NCBI GenBank assembly: GCA_947501325.1
Contig: CANMVC010000002.1
Span: 930,001 to 994,000, forward strand
Source: an uncultured Sphingomonadaceae bacterium
Lineage (GTDB): Bacteria > Pseudomonadota > Alphaproteobacteria > Sphingomonadales > Sphingomonadaceae
Direction: 5' to 3'
Length of the DNA: 64,000 nucleotides
The position numbers and the translations under genes were made by a program. Of the stretch, positions 26,909-35,378 are shown one piece after another (the first letter of the stretch is position 1; each line of letters starts with the position of its first letter). The notes under the pieces were generated by a model, which did not search any database, was not told where the DNA came from, and saw nothing but the letters and a program-made list of their open reading frames with translations.

Positions 26909-27709
26909 TTAGAGTTCTTGTCTTGGGCTTTCATTCCCGTAGGCTAGGCGATAGGCAATAGCTACGCCGCCGGCTCCGCCAACAATATTCCCCAAAGTCA
27001 CAGCCGCAAGATTTTGAAAAAAATCCGGAAAGTCTACAACAGAACCGGCCAACATAGCTTGAGGGAAAAAGTACATATTGGCTACCGAGTGCTCCAATCC
27101 AAGCAGAACGAAACAGGATATGGGCCATATAATGGCTTGAATTTTCCCAGCGATTGATCGCGCCGCGATAGATAGCCAAACCGCCAAACAAACCAGCATA
27201 TTACAAGTAATGCCGCGAACGAAAGCTTCCAACATACTGAGATTTATTTTTGATTCCGCAATGCTGGAAGCCGTGATGCCCATCGGCCCATGTAATAATC
27301 CAGACTGCCAAATCAGAATTGCGATCAGGACTGCACCGATGAAATTGCCGACATAGACAATAGTCCAGTTGCGCAACAATTGGGCCGGTGTAACCAGTTT
27401 GTCGACAGCTGCAATTACAAGAAGCGCATTTCCCGTAAAGAGTTCAGCCCCTCCGACGATGACCAAAATCAGACCAAGAGAAAATACGATTCCTCCTAAG
27501 AAGCGGGCTGGGCCATAGGACATGTCTGTTCCCGTCATCACCATCGTAAAAGCCGCTGCGCCCAAAGCGATAAATGCACCCGCCAGTAGCGAAAGAACCA
27601 ACAGTTGAATAATGGAGAGTCGTGTTTTAGCCACTCCCAAAAGTTTTGCCAGTGAGTATATCTCAGACGGTTTATAAGCGTCGATTCCCGTGGGATTGCT
27701 TTTTGTCAC
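26909..27709 (-). CDS. Formate/nitrite transporter (FocA-like channel)
   Basis: GTG 27709 (VTKSNPTGIDAY) has GGAGG 4 bases upstream; the frame extends to 27796 but without a ribosome site. The 266-residue protein has six hydrophobic spans, the FNT segment GITCNMLVCLAVWLSIAARS, and the pore histidine in GLEHSVANMYFFPQA, as His-209 of FocA. The GGAELFTGNALLV segment is also typical. It moves formate across the inner membrane. Beside a formate dehydrogenase operon it most likely supplies or exports formate; nitrite is the alternative substrate. No FNR-type box lies directly before its start. Confidence 0.85.
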   Translation of the reverse strand: MTKSNPTGIDAYKPSEIYSLAKLLGVAKTRLSIIQLLVLSLLAGAFIALGAAAFTMVMTGTDMSYGPARFLGGIVFSLGLILVIVGGAELFTGNALLVIAAVDKLVTPAQLLRNWTIVYVGNFIGAVLIAILIWQSGLLHGPMGITASSIAESKINLSMLEAFVRGITCNMLVCLAVWLSIAARSIAGKIQAIIWPISCFVLLGLEHSVANMYFFPQAMLAGSVVDFPDFFQNLAAVTLGNIVGGAGGVAIAYRLAYGNESPRQEL

Positions 27710-28050
27710 CGTGCCTCCATCCCTTCTTTCGATCTCATCCGCCTGACCAGCGGAGCAGTGAAAATATCGTGATAACTGCCTTGCGACAATGTGCATGGCA
27801 TTCCCAAGCCTCGCTCCTAGGGATTCTACTTACAGAAATCAGAACCCAGCCAAACTAGAAGGGTCAGATCAGTCGAACTGCATTGAGAGCGATATGAAGC
27901 ATGCAATGATCATAGAGTGCAAAAGGAACATCGGTACCAAACTGCTAATGTGCCTGACTCAATTTGGAATTCATTCTATCGATCATGTGTGCACCGAAGA
28001 GGGGACAGATAAACGCCACCCCAACTCGTTGCTGGTTGGGGACCATTGCC
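27710..28050. promoter_or_regulatory. Divergent promoter region, weak copy of 18-base motif
   Basis: This 341-base gap lies between the formate channel and the PRPP synthetase. At 27823-27840 ATTCTACTTACAGAAATC shares 12 of 18 bases with the motif at 10361 and 30187. An ATG at 27985 is in frame with the PRPP synthetase but lacks a ribosome site. No other gene is seen. Confidence 0.3.
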
Positions 28051-29037
28051 TTGCAACAGCATGAAGAGCCCCTGCTTTTCTGTTTAAACCAGAGCTATTC
28101 GCTGGGAAAGGCTGTTGCGGGAAAACTGGGTTGGCCGCTAAGCGCCCATGAAGAAATCGAGTTCGAATATGGGGAGCATAAAAGTCGACCATTGGTTGAG
28201 GTCGGTGGCCGAGACATTTATGTACTTCACCATCTTGATGGAAAACCGGAACAATCCGCCAATGATAAAATTGTACACCTGCTATTCTTCATTGGCGCTT
28301 TAAAGCAGGCGGGAGCGAGAAATGTTTCTGCTATCGTGCCCTACCTTCCCTATTCTCGTAAGGAACGACGGACCAAGCCCCGCGATCCTGTAAACTCTCG
28401 CTATTTGGCGGCTCTTTTTGAAGCATTGGCCACGGATACACTCATAACGGTGGAAATTCACAATATTGCAGCCTTTGAAAACGCATTTCATCATTGCCGC
28501 GCGGAAAACCTGACGGTAGCCGGACTGATGGCCGATCATATCGCTCCCATCATTGGGAATGAACCCGTCACCGTTGTTTCTCCCGATGCGGGTGGCGCCA
28601 AAAGGGCGGAACTTTTTCGGACCGTTCTGGAAAAGAAAATCGGTCGACCGGTCATGAATGCCATGCTGGAAAAATACCGCAGCGCTGGTGTGATATCAGG
28701 ATCACTCTTCGCCGGAGACGTTAACGGTCATTGTGCCGTCATCATAGATGACATGATCAGCAGCGGCGGAACGATCCTGAGAGCGACACGGGCCTGCCGC
28801 GATCACGGTGCAAAACGTGTTATTGCGGCGGCGGCACATGGCCTGTTTACCAATGGTGCTGATGCGCTTTTTGCCAAGGGTGGGCCCGATATTGTCCTGA
28901 CCACGGACAGTGTTGACATCAGTTCGACGGAGCATTTCGATCGCCTGCAGGTTGTCTCGATCGCAGATCTGCTTGCAGACACCATCAAGAGCCTGAGCAA
29001 TGGCGATCCGCTATATGATTTGCTGCCCTATAATTAG
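28051..29037 (+). CDS. Ribose-phosphate pyrophosphokinase paralogue
   Basis: The start is uncertain: TTG 28051 has GGGGA about 9 bases upstream and gives 328 residues beginning near the usual family start (LLFCLNQSYSLGKAVAG). ATG 27985 would add 22 residues. The flexible catalytic loop reads PYLPYSRKERRTKPRD (PYxRQDRK in housekeeping enzymes), and the PRPP site is CAVIIDDMISSGGTI near residue 230. It makes PRPP from ribose 5-phosphate and ATP. The altered loop and island context mark it as a second, specialised copy, probably feeding the phosphoribosyltransferase at 13197. Its last 4 bases overlap the convergent kinase-like gene. Confidence 0.82.
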   Translation: MQQHEEPLLFCLNQSYSLGKAVAGKLGWPLSAHEEIEFEYGEHKSRPLVEVGGRDIYVLHHLDGKPEQSANDKIVHLLFFIGALKQAGARNVSAIVPYLPYSRKERRTKPRDPVNSRYLAALFEALATDTLITVEIHNIAAFENAFHHCRAENLTVAGLMADHIAPIIGNEPVTVVSPDAGGAKRAELFRTVLEKKIGRPVMNAMLEKYRSAGVISGSLFAGDVNGHCAVIIDDMISSGGTILRATRACRDHGAKRVIAAAAHGLFTNGADALFAKGGPDIVLTTDSVDISSTEHFDRLQVVSIADLLADTIKSLSNGDPLYDLLPYN

Positions 29038-30080
29038 CGACAGATATGGTTCGCCGCTATCAGCAAACTATCAACAGCACGTGTTTGCCATTTTCTGATA
29101 TCCGTATATCCGTGCCGCAAATGCTCAATAGCCAGCCGTGCACGCATGCATCCTCGCATACCGGCATAAAAGTCGATGAGTTCCAGCTTCGGTGTATGAT
29201 CAAGTTCCTTTGATATTCCTTCAAGCAGCTGCGGGAATATCCATGGCGCACCTAGTCTTTCACATTCCATACCCAGATCAACAATCTCCTCAAAAGGATC
29301 GTGCCAACGCAGCTGGTCGCTGAATTCAAGACGGTCAATCAATCTTACTGGTGGCCCAAGATAGACATGTTCGGGGCGCAAGTCACCATGACAATCCCGG
29401 ATCCACTCCTGCTTAGACCGAGCAACGAGAAGCGCACTTTTTTCCTTTAGAAAGGATCGCAGCGCGGCCAAGACAGTCTCAACCCGATCGATTGGCAGTT
29501 CAAATTCTGGCGTTCGCAATGACATTTCGTTCCTGTCCATGCGCAATGACCAACGCGCTATCACGTCAGTATTGGATATGCTGACAGTTTCTGTCTCCCG
29601 GTAGAAAGCACCGAGGACACTGGCAATATCTGCAATGTGCCGAGCGCTTACATTTCCAGCAGATATCGCATGATCGAGCAGCTTATCATCATCCAGCCGA
29701 CGCATCACAACAAGCCATTCGACCGGTTCTCCCTCTCCATCAATCTGGAGCTTCCCGTTTTTGTCCCGTGTGACAGGCGAAACGCCAAGATATATATCCG
29801 GAGAAAGCACCCTGTTCAACGCTAGCTCTCGCTCGCAGTTTTCCTGCCTTTGAGCAAGTTCCAGATTATTGAGCACGTCCAGCTTGATCGGCTTTTTCAT
29901 CTTGTAAACTCTGTCACCGATCAAGAATACCAGAGACATATGACTTTCAATCACGTCCACAGAGAGATGTGGTTGACCATAGCTTCGCGGATCGCACAGG
30001 AATTTGAAGATTGCAGGATCAATCGCAACCTCCTTGTCATGGCTGTGGTCATAAGGATCTGCAGTTTTAGCGCCGCTCAT
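29034..30080 (-). CDS. COG2187 aminoglycoside-phosphotransferase-like kinase
   Basis: This 348-residue protein starts with a family-typical IESHMSLVFLIGDRVYKMKK segment near residue 45 (nucleotide-binding lobe), and later shows the catalytic loop IRDCHGDLRPEHVYLG and the metal aspartate region RLIDRLEFSDQLRW. COG2187 proteins have a protein-kinase-like fold with unknown acceptor. The M. tuberculosis relative Rv2004c (DosR regulon) is about 500 residues because it carries a second P-loop kinase domain, which is missing here. It overlaps the PRPP synthetase stop by 4 bases in convergent arrangement. Not a resistance gene as far as can be seen. Confidence 0.8.
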   Translation of the reverse strand: MSGAKTADPYDHSHDKEVAIDPAIFKFLCDPRSYGQPHLSVDVIESHMSLVFLIGDRVYKMKKPIKLDVLNNLELAQRQENCERELALNRVLSPDIYLGVSPVTRDKNGKLQIDGEGEPVEWLVVMRRLDDDKLLDHAISAGNVSARHIADIASVLGAFYRETETVSISNTDVIARWSLRMDRNEMSLRTPEFELPIDRVETVLAALRSFLKEKSALLVARSKQEWIRDCHGDLRPEHVYLGPPVRLIDRLEFSDQLRWHDPFEEIVDLGMECERLGAPWIFPQLLEGISKELDHTPKLELIDFYAGMRGCMRARLAIEHLRHGYTDIRKWQTRAVDSLLIAANHICR

Positions 30081-30159
30081 AGGCCATTTCTTACTATTGA
30101 ATGTGCATCAGCCTTCGGTCGAAAATCTTTCAAAAATCGCAATATGACATAGCTGTGAT

Positions 30160-30176
30160 CGCCAACCCGCTTGGCG
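30160..30176. repeat. Small inverted repeat
   Basis: CGCCAA, loop CCCGC, TTGGCG in the divergent promoter region of the kinase-like and bactofilin-like genes. It is a possible operator or short hairpin; there is no T-run. Confidence 0.35.
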
Positions 30177-30186
30177 GGAATGCGTA

Positions 30187-30204
30187 ATTCTACATAGGGA
30201 AAAT
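30187..30204 (+). promoter_or_regulatory. Candidate operator, 18-base motif copy B
   Basis: ATTCTACATAGGGAAAAT, 16 of 18 bases identical to the motif before the Crp/Fnr gene (10361-10378, other strand). It ends 64 bases before the ATG of the bactofilin-like gene. Same-island recurrence of an 18-mer argues for a shared regulator. Confidence 0.45.
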
Positions 30205-30268
30205 ATCTAATGGGTCGCTACAGGCCGAGATAATAGAATTAAGTATCTATCGATAAAGGAACATTCCG

Positions 30269-31444
30269 ATGACAATCAAACACGGTCCAGTCTGGAAAGT
30301 CATCATCGCGATAGCATTTGTGCTGCTCGTAATGTTTGTTACAACCCGAGTTGCTTCGCAGATTTCGGAAAAATCGGGTGAAATTGTCAACGTTCAGGGC
30401 AGTTTTTCCGATATGTCATTTTTCTCTGGCGATGAGGTAAATCTCAAAGTCAATTCGACCGATGATGTTTTCGCGGCCGGGGGTGCCGTATCGGCGAATG
30501 ACAGCTCGGCAGACCACCTCATTCTAGCAGGTGGCGAGATCACAGCGACTGATGTTGATGTTCGAGACATATTTGCAGCCGGCGGTAAAATCACCCTGGC
30601 CAGTGGGGAAATTGCCGATGATGTCATCGCCGCTGGCGGTGATATTGTCGTCCGGCCCACATTCCAGATCGGTGGATCAGCCGTCTTTACAGGTGGCGAT
30701 GTAAAGATCGAAGCACCGGTTGCGGCTGACCTTAGAGCAGCGGCTGGCAAAGTCTATCTGAACTCAACAGTGGCCGGTAACGCAAGGCTGATGGGCGATT
30801 TCGTCGAAATTGGTCCAAAAAGCCGCATCGGCGGAGACTTACTTTACCGAACCGAAAACCTGAAAATTGCGCCGGGTGCGGTTATCACCGGCAAAAAGAT
30901 TATTCTGCCAGACGAAGAATATGCTGAACTAGAGCGATGGGGTAAAGGCGGAGCGGCATTATTTGCTGTATTCTCCATTGCTCTTCTTCTCGGGTTTGCA
31001 GTCCTCGTAATCATTGTCACCGTCACTGTCCCCAGTTTAATGAATGCGGCCTCCACAATGATACGTTCAAAGCCGTTGCGTACAATGGGCATAGGATTGC
31101 TGATTACAATCGCTATCCCGATTGCGGTAATTGTGTTGTTCGCAACCGTCATTGGGGTTCCTTTGGCGTTACTGATTGGCGCGATCTTTTTTGCTGTCGC
31201 ACCGGTTGCTATTGCCGCGACATCCTATTTTCTCGGCATGAGCGGACGCGAGATCATCACCAAAAAAACCGATCAACCGCCAACCATGATCGAACGCCTA
31301 CTCTGGCCAGCGTTGGGGGCGATCCTCATTCTACTTTTAGGCATGATCCCATATGTCGGATTGCTGGTTTGGCTATTGGCTTTAATTGTGGGCGTCGGTG
31401 CGGTCATTCCTCGCGGCGGGAAAGCGCTGGCTCAGAACGCGTGA
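30269..31444 (+). CDS. Polymer-forming (bactofilin-like) membrane protein
   Basis: The 391-residue protein has an N-terminal membrane span (VWKVIIAIAFVLLVMFVTT). From about 40 to 210 it is a right-handed beta-helix built of short turns such as DDVFAAGGAVSAN, DHLILAGGEITAT and DDVIAAGGDIVVRP, the pattern of polymer-forming cytoskeletal proteins. About five C-terminal spans follow, ending in GAVIPRGGKALAQNA. Such fused forms may scaffold complexes on the periplasmic face. AAAGGAAC is near the ATG. The 18-base motif at 30187 is in the promoter. No partner gene is obvious. Confidence 0.7.
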   Translation: MTIKHGPVWKVIIAIAFVLLVMFVTTRVASQISEKSGEIVNVQGSFSDMSFFSGDEVNLKVNSTDDVFAAGGAVSANDSSADHLILAGGEITATDVDVRDIFAAGGKITLASGEIADDVIAAGGDIVVRPTFQIGGSAVFTGGDVKIEAPVAADLRAAAGKVYLNSTVAGNARLMGDFVEIGPKSRIGGDLLYRTENLKIAPGAVITGKKIILPDEEYAELERWGKGGAALFAVFSIALLLGFAVLVIIVTVTVPSLMNAASTMIRSKPLRTMGIGLLITIAIPIAVIVLFATVIGVPLALLIGAIFFAVAPVAIAATSYFLGMSGREIITKKTDQPPTMIERLLWPALGAILILLLGMIPYVGLLVWLLALIVGVGAVIPRGGKALAQNA

Positions 31445-31573
31445 AACTCGGCAAAGCAGAACATCTTTCAAATTTATAGGGAAATATTTTCCGGCAGTAA
31501 CCGAACACTCGGCCTTATGATTTTCGGATGCAAATCCAATGCGTATCGCTTCAAAAAGGAACAAAGCGGCGAG

Positions 31574-32494
31574 TTAAAGTCCGTCAAAATCGATAAATAC
31601 CGCGGCGTGATCACTGGCTTGCGGCCTGTGCTTGCCAACACCAGCGAGCCGCTGGCCCCGAAAGCGCGAAGTTTCCTTACCCAGCCCCATACGTTCCACA
31701 ACCGGTGCAGCATTTGGCCACTGCTCGGCAAGCGCCGGTGATGCCAACAGCGCGTCTGGGCTATGGTATAATCCAGAATGCGGATCAAAATAGGTCCATC
31801 GTTCCTTCTCTGGCAAACGTTGCATTAGGTCGATTGAAAAGTCCGTTTCGAGAGGTGCAATGGCGCGCGGACGACCGGCAATTGGAACATTGGGTTCATT
31901 CAGATCGCCTAGGACAAGCCAAAGGTTTTGCGTGGGATCCACAAAATAACTTTCGATTAGCCAGCGGGTTGCTAGCGCTTCTAGTCTGCGTGTGGTCCAA
32001 GCCGCGGTTGGGATGGGATACGTGGATTTAAAGTGGCAGACAAAAAGTGCAAGCGATCCAATCATAACCATCAGGCAGTCGCGCCGGAACACGGGAAAGT
32101 CTGGATCCACGCCAGGAGGCGGATCGATTCCCACTTCTGTCAAAGTAAGCGCAGCATGGCTTCGGATCACATCTATGGGGCGGCGAGAAAGCAAAGCAAC
32201 ATCAAGGCCGCGACCGTCATTTCCCGGCAAACATACAAGGTGTGGATAGGGTGCCGTTCCCGCCGGCAAAAGATAGTTCTCGTGAAAATATTCAAGCGTT
32301 GCGAGATCGAACACCTCTTGCAATGCAACCACATCGGCATCGATTGCTCTCAATAGTTCAGCGGTCAAACGACGATCGATCGGATCCAGATTTTCCTCCT
32401 CAGGATCATCGGAGTCCCATGCACCATGGAGGTACTTACGGCCATCAATACTCTGGAGCCTGAGGTTTTGAACATTTAGTGTCGCAACGCGCAT
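31574..32494 (-). CDS. Endonuclease/exonuclease/phosphatase family protein
   Basis: This 306-residue protein shows the DNase I-like metal site in order: MRVATLNVQNLR at the N-terminus, VVALQEVFD near residue 56 (metal Glu), VCHFKS near 155, VLGDLNEPN near 195 and the C-terminal QASDHAAVFIDF (catalytic Asp-His). There is no signal peptide. The family includes nucleases and inositol or lipid phosphatases, and the sequence does not decide between them. It stands alone on the minus strand, convergent with the bactofilin-like gene. Confidence 0.82.
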   Translation of the reverse strand: MRVATLNVQNLRLQSIDGRKYLHGAWDSDDPEEENLDPIDRRLTAELLRAIDADVVALQEVFDLATLEYFHENYLLPAGTAPYPHLVCLPGNDGRGLDVALLSRRPIDVIRSHAALTLTEVGIDPPPGVDPDFPVFRRDCLMVMIGSLALFVCHFKSTYPIPTAAWTTRRLEALATRWLIESYFVDPTQNLWLVLGDLNEPNVPIAGRPRAIAPLETDFSIDLMQRLPEKERWTYFDPHSGLYHSPDALLASPALAEQWPNAAPVVERMGLGKETSRFRGQRLAGVGKHRPQASDHAAVFIDFDGL

Positions 32495-32596
32495 GATCGT
32501 GAAAAGATTCCATAGTCCAATAGCTTTAGGAAGAACTCAATCTCCGTTTTAAAATAGACCCGACGCATGATAAAAATGTCTTGATGAAGAACATTC

Positions 32597-33673
32597 TTAT
32601 TCGCCAACGGCCTTGGCAACGAGAAGTTGCTCCTGCAGATTTTCAGAGGTTATGTAACCAGAAAACCGACCACTTGACTCTGTAACAGCCACCGCGGGAG
32701 TGCCAGTTGCCAGAAGACGGACAACTTCATCCATTGGCTGCCAACGCAAGACAGACGGTATTTCGCGATGCATAGCCTCGCCGACCATCGTCTGGGCACC
32801 GGACGTATGCAGCGCCTTAATGATATCATTGCGTGTCAGCATTCCTTCAAGGCGACCATCGGGACCGATCACTGGAAACTCGGTTTGGCTGGACCGGATC
32901 AATGCGTCTGTGGCATCCGATATGGGAGCCGCTCGCTTCAATGCGACAAAAGCCGTGATCATTGATTCTCCCGCAGGGAGCCCGGACGTAACGGCGCGCA
33001 AACGAACCAAGCCTGCTTCGGCGCCGGCTGCGACAAACACGAATACCGCAATGAGAACGAGTATGATATGTCCTATAATAATCGCATATAATCCGAACAG
33101 GATCGCAATAGCCTGTCCGACATGAGCCGCTATTCTGGTCCCTTGCAAATAACCGAGCCGTGAAGCAAGAGCCGCCCGCAACACACGTCCGCCGTCCAGT
33201 GGAAAAGCCGGAATCAGGTTAAAGAAAAATAGCACGAGATTGACATAGGCCAGTTGGCCCAAAAGATCCCGGCCCGAAGTTCCTTCAAGAACCTTAAGCG
33301 GATCTGGCAGACCGCCTAAAAGCAAGATTAGTATGATGGCAATGACAAGCGTCACCGCAGGTCCGGCGATTGCAATCAGTATCTCTTCGCGTGGCCGCTC
33401 AGGGATCCGCTCTAGCCGGGAAATTCCACCGATTGGCAAGAGAATTACCTCTGGGGTAAATATGCCAAAGCTTCTTGCGGCCAATATATGACCAAACTCA
33501 TGAAGTAGAACACACAGGAAGAGCAGGATTAAAAAAGCCACCGTGAACAATGCGGCTCCAAAGCCGCTTTGAATCCATAGCATGATACCGATGCCGACCA
33601 AGAAAAACAGGAAGGTCATGTGCAAACGGATCTTTGTGCCCATTATCTGACCAATCATAATAGACCAATGCAA
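32597..33673 (-). CDS. Site-2 (M50) intramembrane protease with two CBS domains
   Basis: TTG 33673 (LHWSIMIGQIMG) is chosen because AAGGAA stands 7 bases upstream; the product is then 358 residues. Zinc ligands are HEFGH near residue 60 and the Asp of NLIPAFPLDGGR near 145, with six hydrophobic spans around them. Residues about 235-350 form two CBS domains (SSQTEFPVIGPDGRLEGML and TPAVAVTESSGRFSGYI) that usually bind adenosine nucleotides. It cleaves membrane-bound regulators. Rv2625c in the DosR regulon has the same architecture. No anti-sigma factor substrate is adjacent. Confidence 0.87.
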   Translation of the reverse strand: MHWSIMIGQIMGTKIRLHMTFLFFLVGIGIMLWIQSGFGAALFTVAFLILLFLCVLLHEFGHILAARSFGIFTPEVILLPIGGISRLERIPERPREEILIAIAGPAVTLVIAIILILLLGGLPDPLKVLEGTSGRDLLGQLAYVNLVLFFFNLIPAFPLDGGRVLRAALASRLGYLQGTRIAAHVGQAIAILFGLYAIIIGHIILVLIAVFVFVAAGAEAGLVRLRAVTSGLPAGESMITAFVALKRAAPISDATDALIRSSQTEFPVIGPDGRLEGMLTRNDIIKALHTSGAQTMVGEAMHREIPSVLRWQPMDEVVRLLATGTPAVAVTESSGRFSGYITSENLQEQLLVAKAVGE

Positions 33674-33772
33674 AGTCGTTCCTTCCCTTCCGTTTTGCCT
33701 TGGGTTTGCTCGACCCAGAGTAAAGCCTAGCATCTCATGAATCGCGAGCCCTTAGGTATTTCTCCCTATGTT

Positions 33773-33797
33773 CCGACCACAATCGCGAAGTGGTCGG
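33773..33797. repeat. Perfect 8-bp inverted repeat
   Basis: CCGACCAC, loop AATCGCGAA, GTGGTCGG, between the M50 protease and the HhH gene. The loop contains the palindrome TCGCGA. No T-run follows, so an operator or RNA structure is as likely as a terminator. Confidence 0.4.
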
Positions 33798-33942
33798 TTG
33801 TGTTAGGAACTTGGCATAAGCATGTGCTAATTACGCTGCATTCATTTCGTTTATGGATAAGTAAGTACGCGTATGGCATTTCCAGAATGTTGATTATAAT
33901 TTTCGAAATTCAAAAAAATGAATAATCCGGAAATCAAAAATT

Positions 33943-34806
33943 ATGACAGCCACCAAACCTTCCCCGGCACAAGCGCACCGGTACGAGGCCAATATTTCTG
34001 TGGCATCAGCTTTGCGAGAAGCAGCTCAATTGTTAAAGGCACAAGATGCCAGCCCCTTCCGCATCATGGCTTACTTCAAGGCGGCGGCAACCATTGAAGG
34101 CCTTGGTAGCGATATTTTTGACATTGCTGCGGGCGGAATCACTGCACTGGATGCAATACCCAATATTGGCGTTGGGATTGGTGCCGCCATACTGGAACTA
34201 TTATCTACAGGCCGATGGTCACAGCTGGATCGGTTGCGCGGCGGACTAGAGCCTGAAGCAGCTTTCCAGAGCCTTCCTGGTGTTGGACCAAGGCTTGCCC
34301 ATGATATTCACGAACATCTTGATGTCGAAACGTTGGAAGAGCTTGAAGTTGCCGTTTATGATGGTCGGCTGGCCAAGGTACCGGGTATCGGCCCACAGCG
34401 GCTTGCGATCATTCGCAATGCGCTATCCGGCATTTTCTCAAGAAGAGGTCTGAGCGAGGTCCGCCGACTTGCACTACCCTCCCCACCCGTTAGTCTCTTG
34501 TTGGACGTTGACCGCGAATATCGGTCAAAGGCAGAGACCGGCAAGCTTCGCCAAATTGCACCCAAGCGGTTCAATCCCAACAGCAAGGCATGGTTACCCA
34601 TCCTACATACAGAGAGGGACAACTGGCAATTCACCGCTCTCTATTCCAATACTGCGCGAGCGCATAATTTGGGCAGAACCAAAGATTGGGTCATCATATC
34701 GTTCAGCACCGATCACCAATCTGAGGGGCAATGCACTGTGGTCACCGAGACTTCAGGACTGAAGAAAGGGCAGCGTGTCGTACGTGGCAGGGAAAACGAA
34801 TGCTAA
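33943..34806 (+). CDS. Helix-hairpin-helix protein with PolX-like N-terminal region
   Basis: The 287-residue protein opens with an 8-kDa-domain-like helical region (VASALREAAQLLKAQDASPF, then RIMAYFKAAATIEGL) of the DNA polymerase beta/PolX type. HhH turns IPNIGVGIGAAILELL, LPGVGPRLAHDIHEHL and VPGIGPQRLAIIRNAL follow, all non-sequence-specific DNA contacts. The polymerase palm is absent; the last 100 residues are unrecognised, with beta strands (WQFTALYSNTARAHNLGRTKDW) and a basic end. It probably binds DNA ends or gaps. The family is often found near stress or ligase genes, but no repair gene is adjacent here. Confidence 0.72.
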   Translation: MTATKPSPAQAHRYEANISVASALREAAQLLKAQDASPFRIMAYFKAAATIEGLGSDIFDIAAGGITALDAIPNIGVGIGAAILELLSTGRWSQLDRLRGGLEPEAAFQSLPGVGPRLAHDIHEHLDVETLEELEVAVYDGRLAKVPGIGPQRLAIIRNALSGIFSRRGLSEVRRLALPSPPVSLLLDVDREYRSKAETGKLRQIAPKRFNPNSKAWLPILHTERDNWQFTALYSNTARAHNLGRTKDWVIISFSTDHQSEGQCTVVTETSGLKKGQRVVRGRENEC

Positions 34807-35080
34807 TTCAAACAAGAAGGTCGCAGAACAAGGGCAGAGCAAGCAGCCGGCAAAAATATTGTATTATTACTTAGAGACTTAGCAAAAACGCTGGCGCAGA
34901 GTTTATCTGTGCGGTTCACATAATTGAGGTTTTGCGACCTGGCTTCAGTTACGTGATTACTTTCAATTAAGTAGGTGAATCTTCTCAGGACAAGCCCCGC
35001 ACATATTGCGTTTGCAGACTACATAACAACCTTGGACACGCAATTTTTGTTCTGTCCGATGCCGGGATAACGAACACATC

Positions 35081-35344
35081 ATGGTGCTAAGGAAGAAAAA
35101 CTTAAATAATGGGCCGATACTGACGTCAAGAGAGTCGGATATCTTGGAACTTTGCGCTCAAGGCCTCTCTACGGAAGAGGTTGCGCAACGATTGGATATC
35201 GCCCCACGAACTGTTGCCCGCCATGTCGAAAATATCAGATTGAAACTGCGTGCAAGAAACAAGCCCCATATGGTGGTCTGTGCCGTGATGGCTGGGTTGC
35301 TTGACATTGATGTTTCGGACAGCAACCAGGATTCTCTTTTTTGA
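35081..35344 (+). CDS. Stand-alone LuxR-type HTH protein
   Basis: Only 87 residues, all of it the DNA-binding domain: LTSRESDILELCAQGLSTEEV followed by AQRLDIAPRTVARHVENI, the GerE helix-turn-helix with its conserved Glu, Gly and Val residues. No receiver or sensor domain is present and no truncated upstream frame is visible, so it is a single-domain regulator. The ATG has no strong ribosome site. It lies 274 bases after the HhH gene in an otherwise empty stretch. NarL/FixJ-type HTH proteins bind CTACATAG-like half sites, so it is a candidate for the 18-base motif, by inference only. Confidence 0.75.
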   Translation: MVLRKKNLNNGPILTSRESDILELCAQGLSTEEVAQRLDIAPRTVARHVENIRLKLRARNKPHMVVCAVMAGLLDIDVSDSNQDSLF

Positions 35345-35378
35345 CTTTTTAGTATCTATGGATTCAAACGACTATGTC

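Noticed and set aside
33890-33905. FNR-like TTGATTATAATTTT before the HhH gene
   Set aside because: The second half site (ATTTT) does not match ATCAA; only the first half is good.
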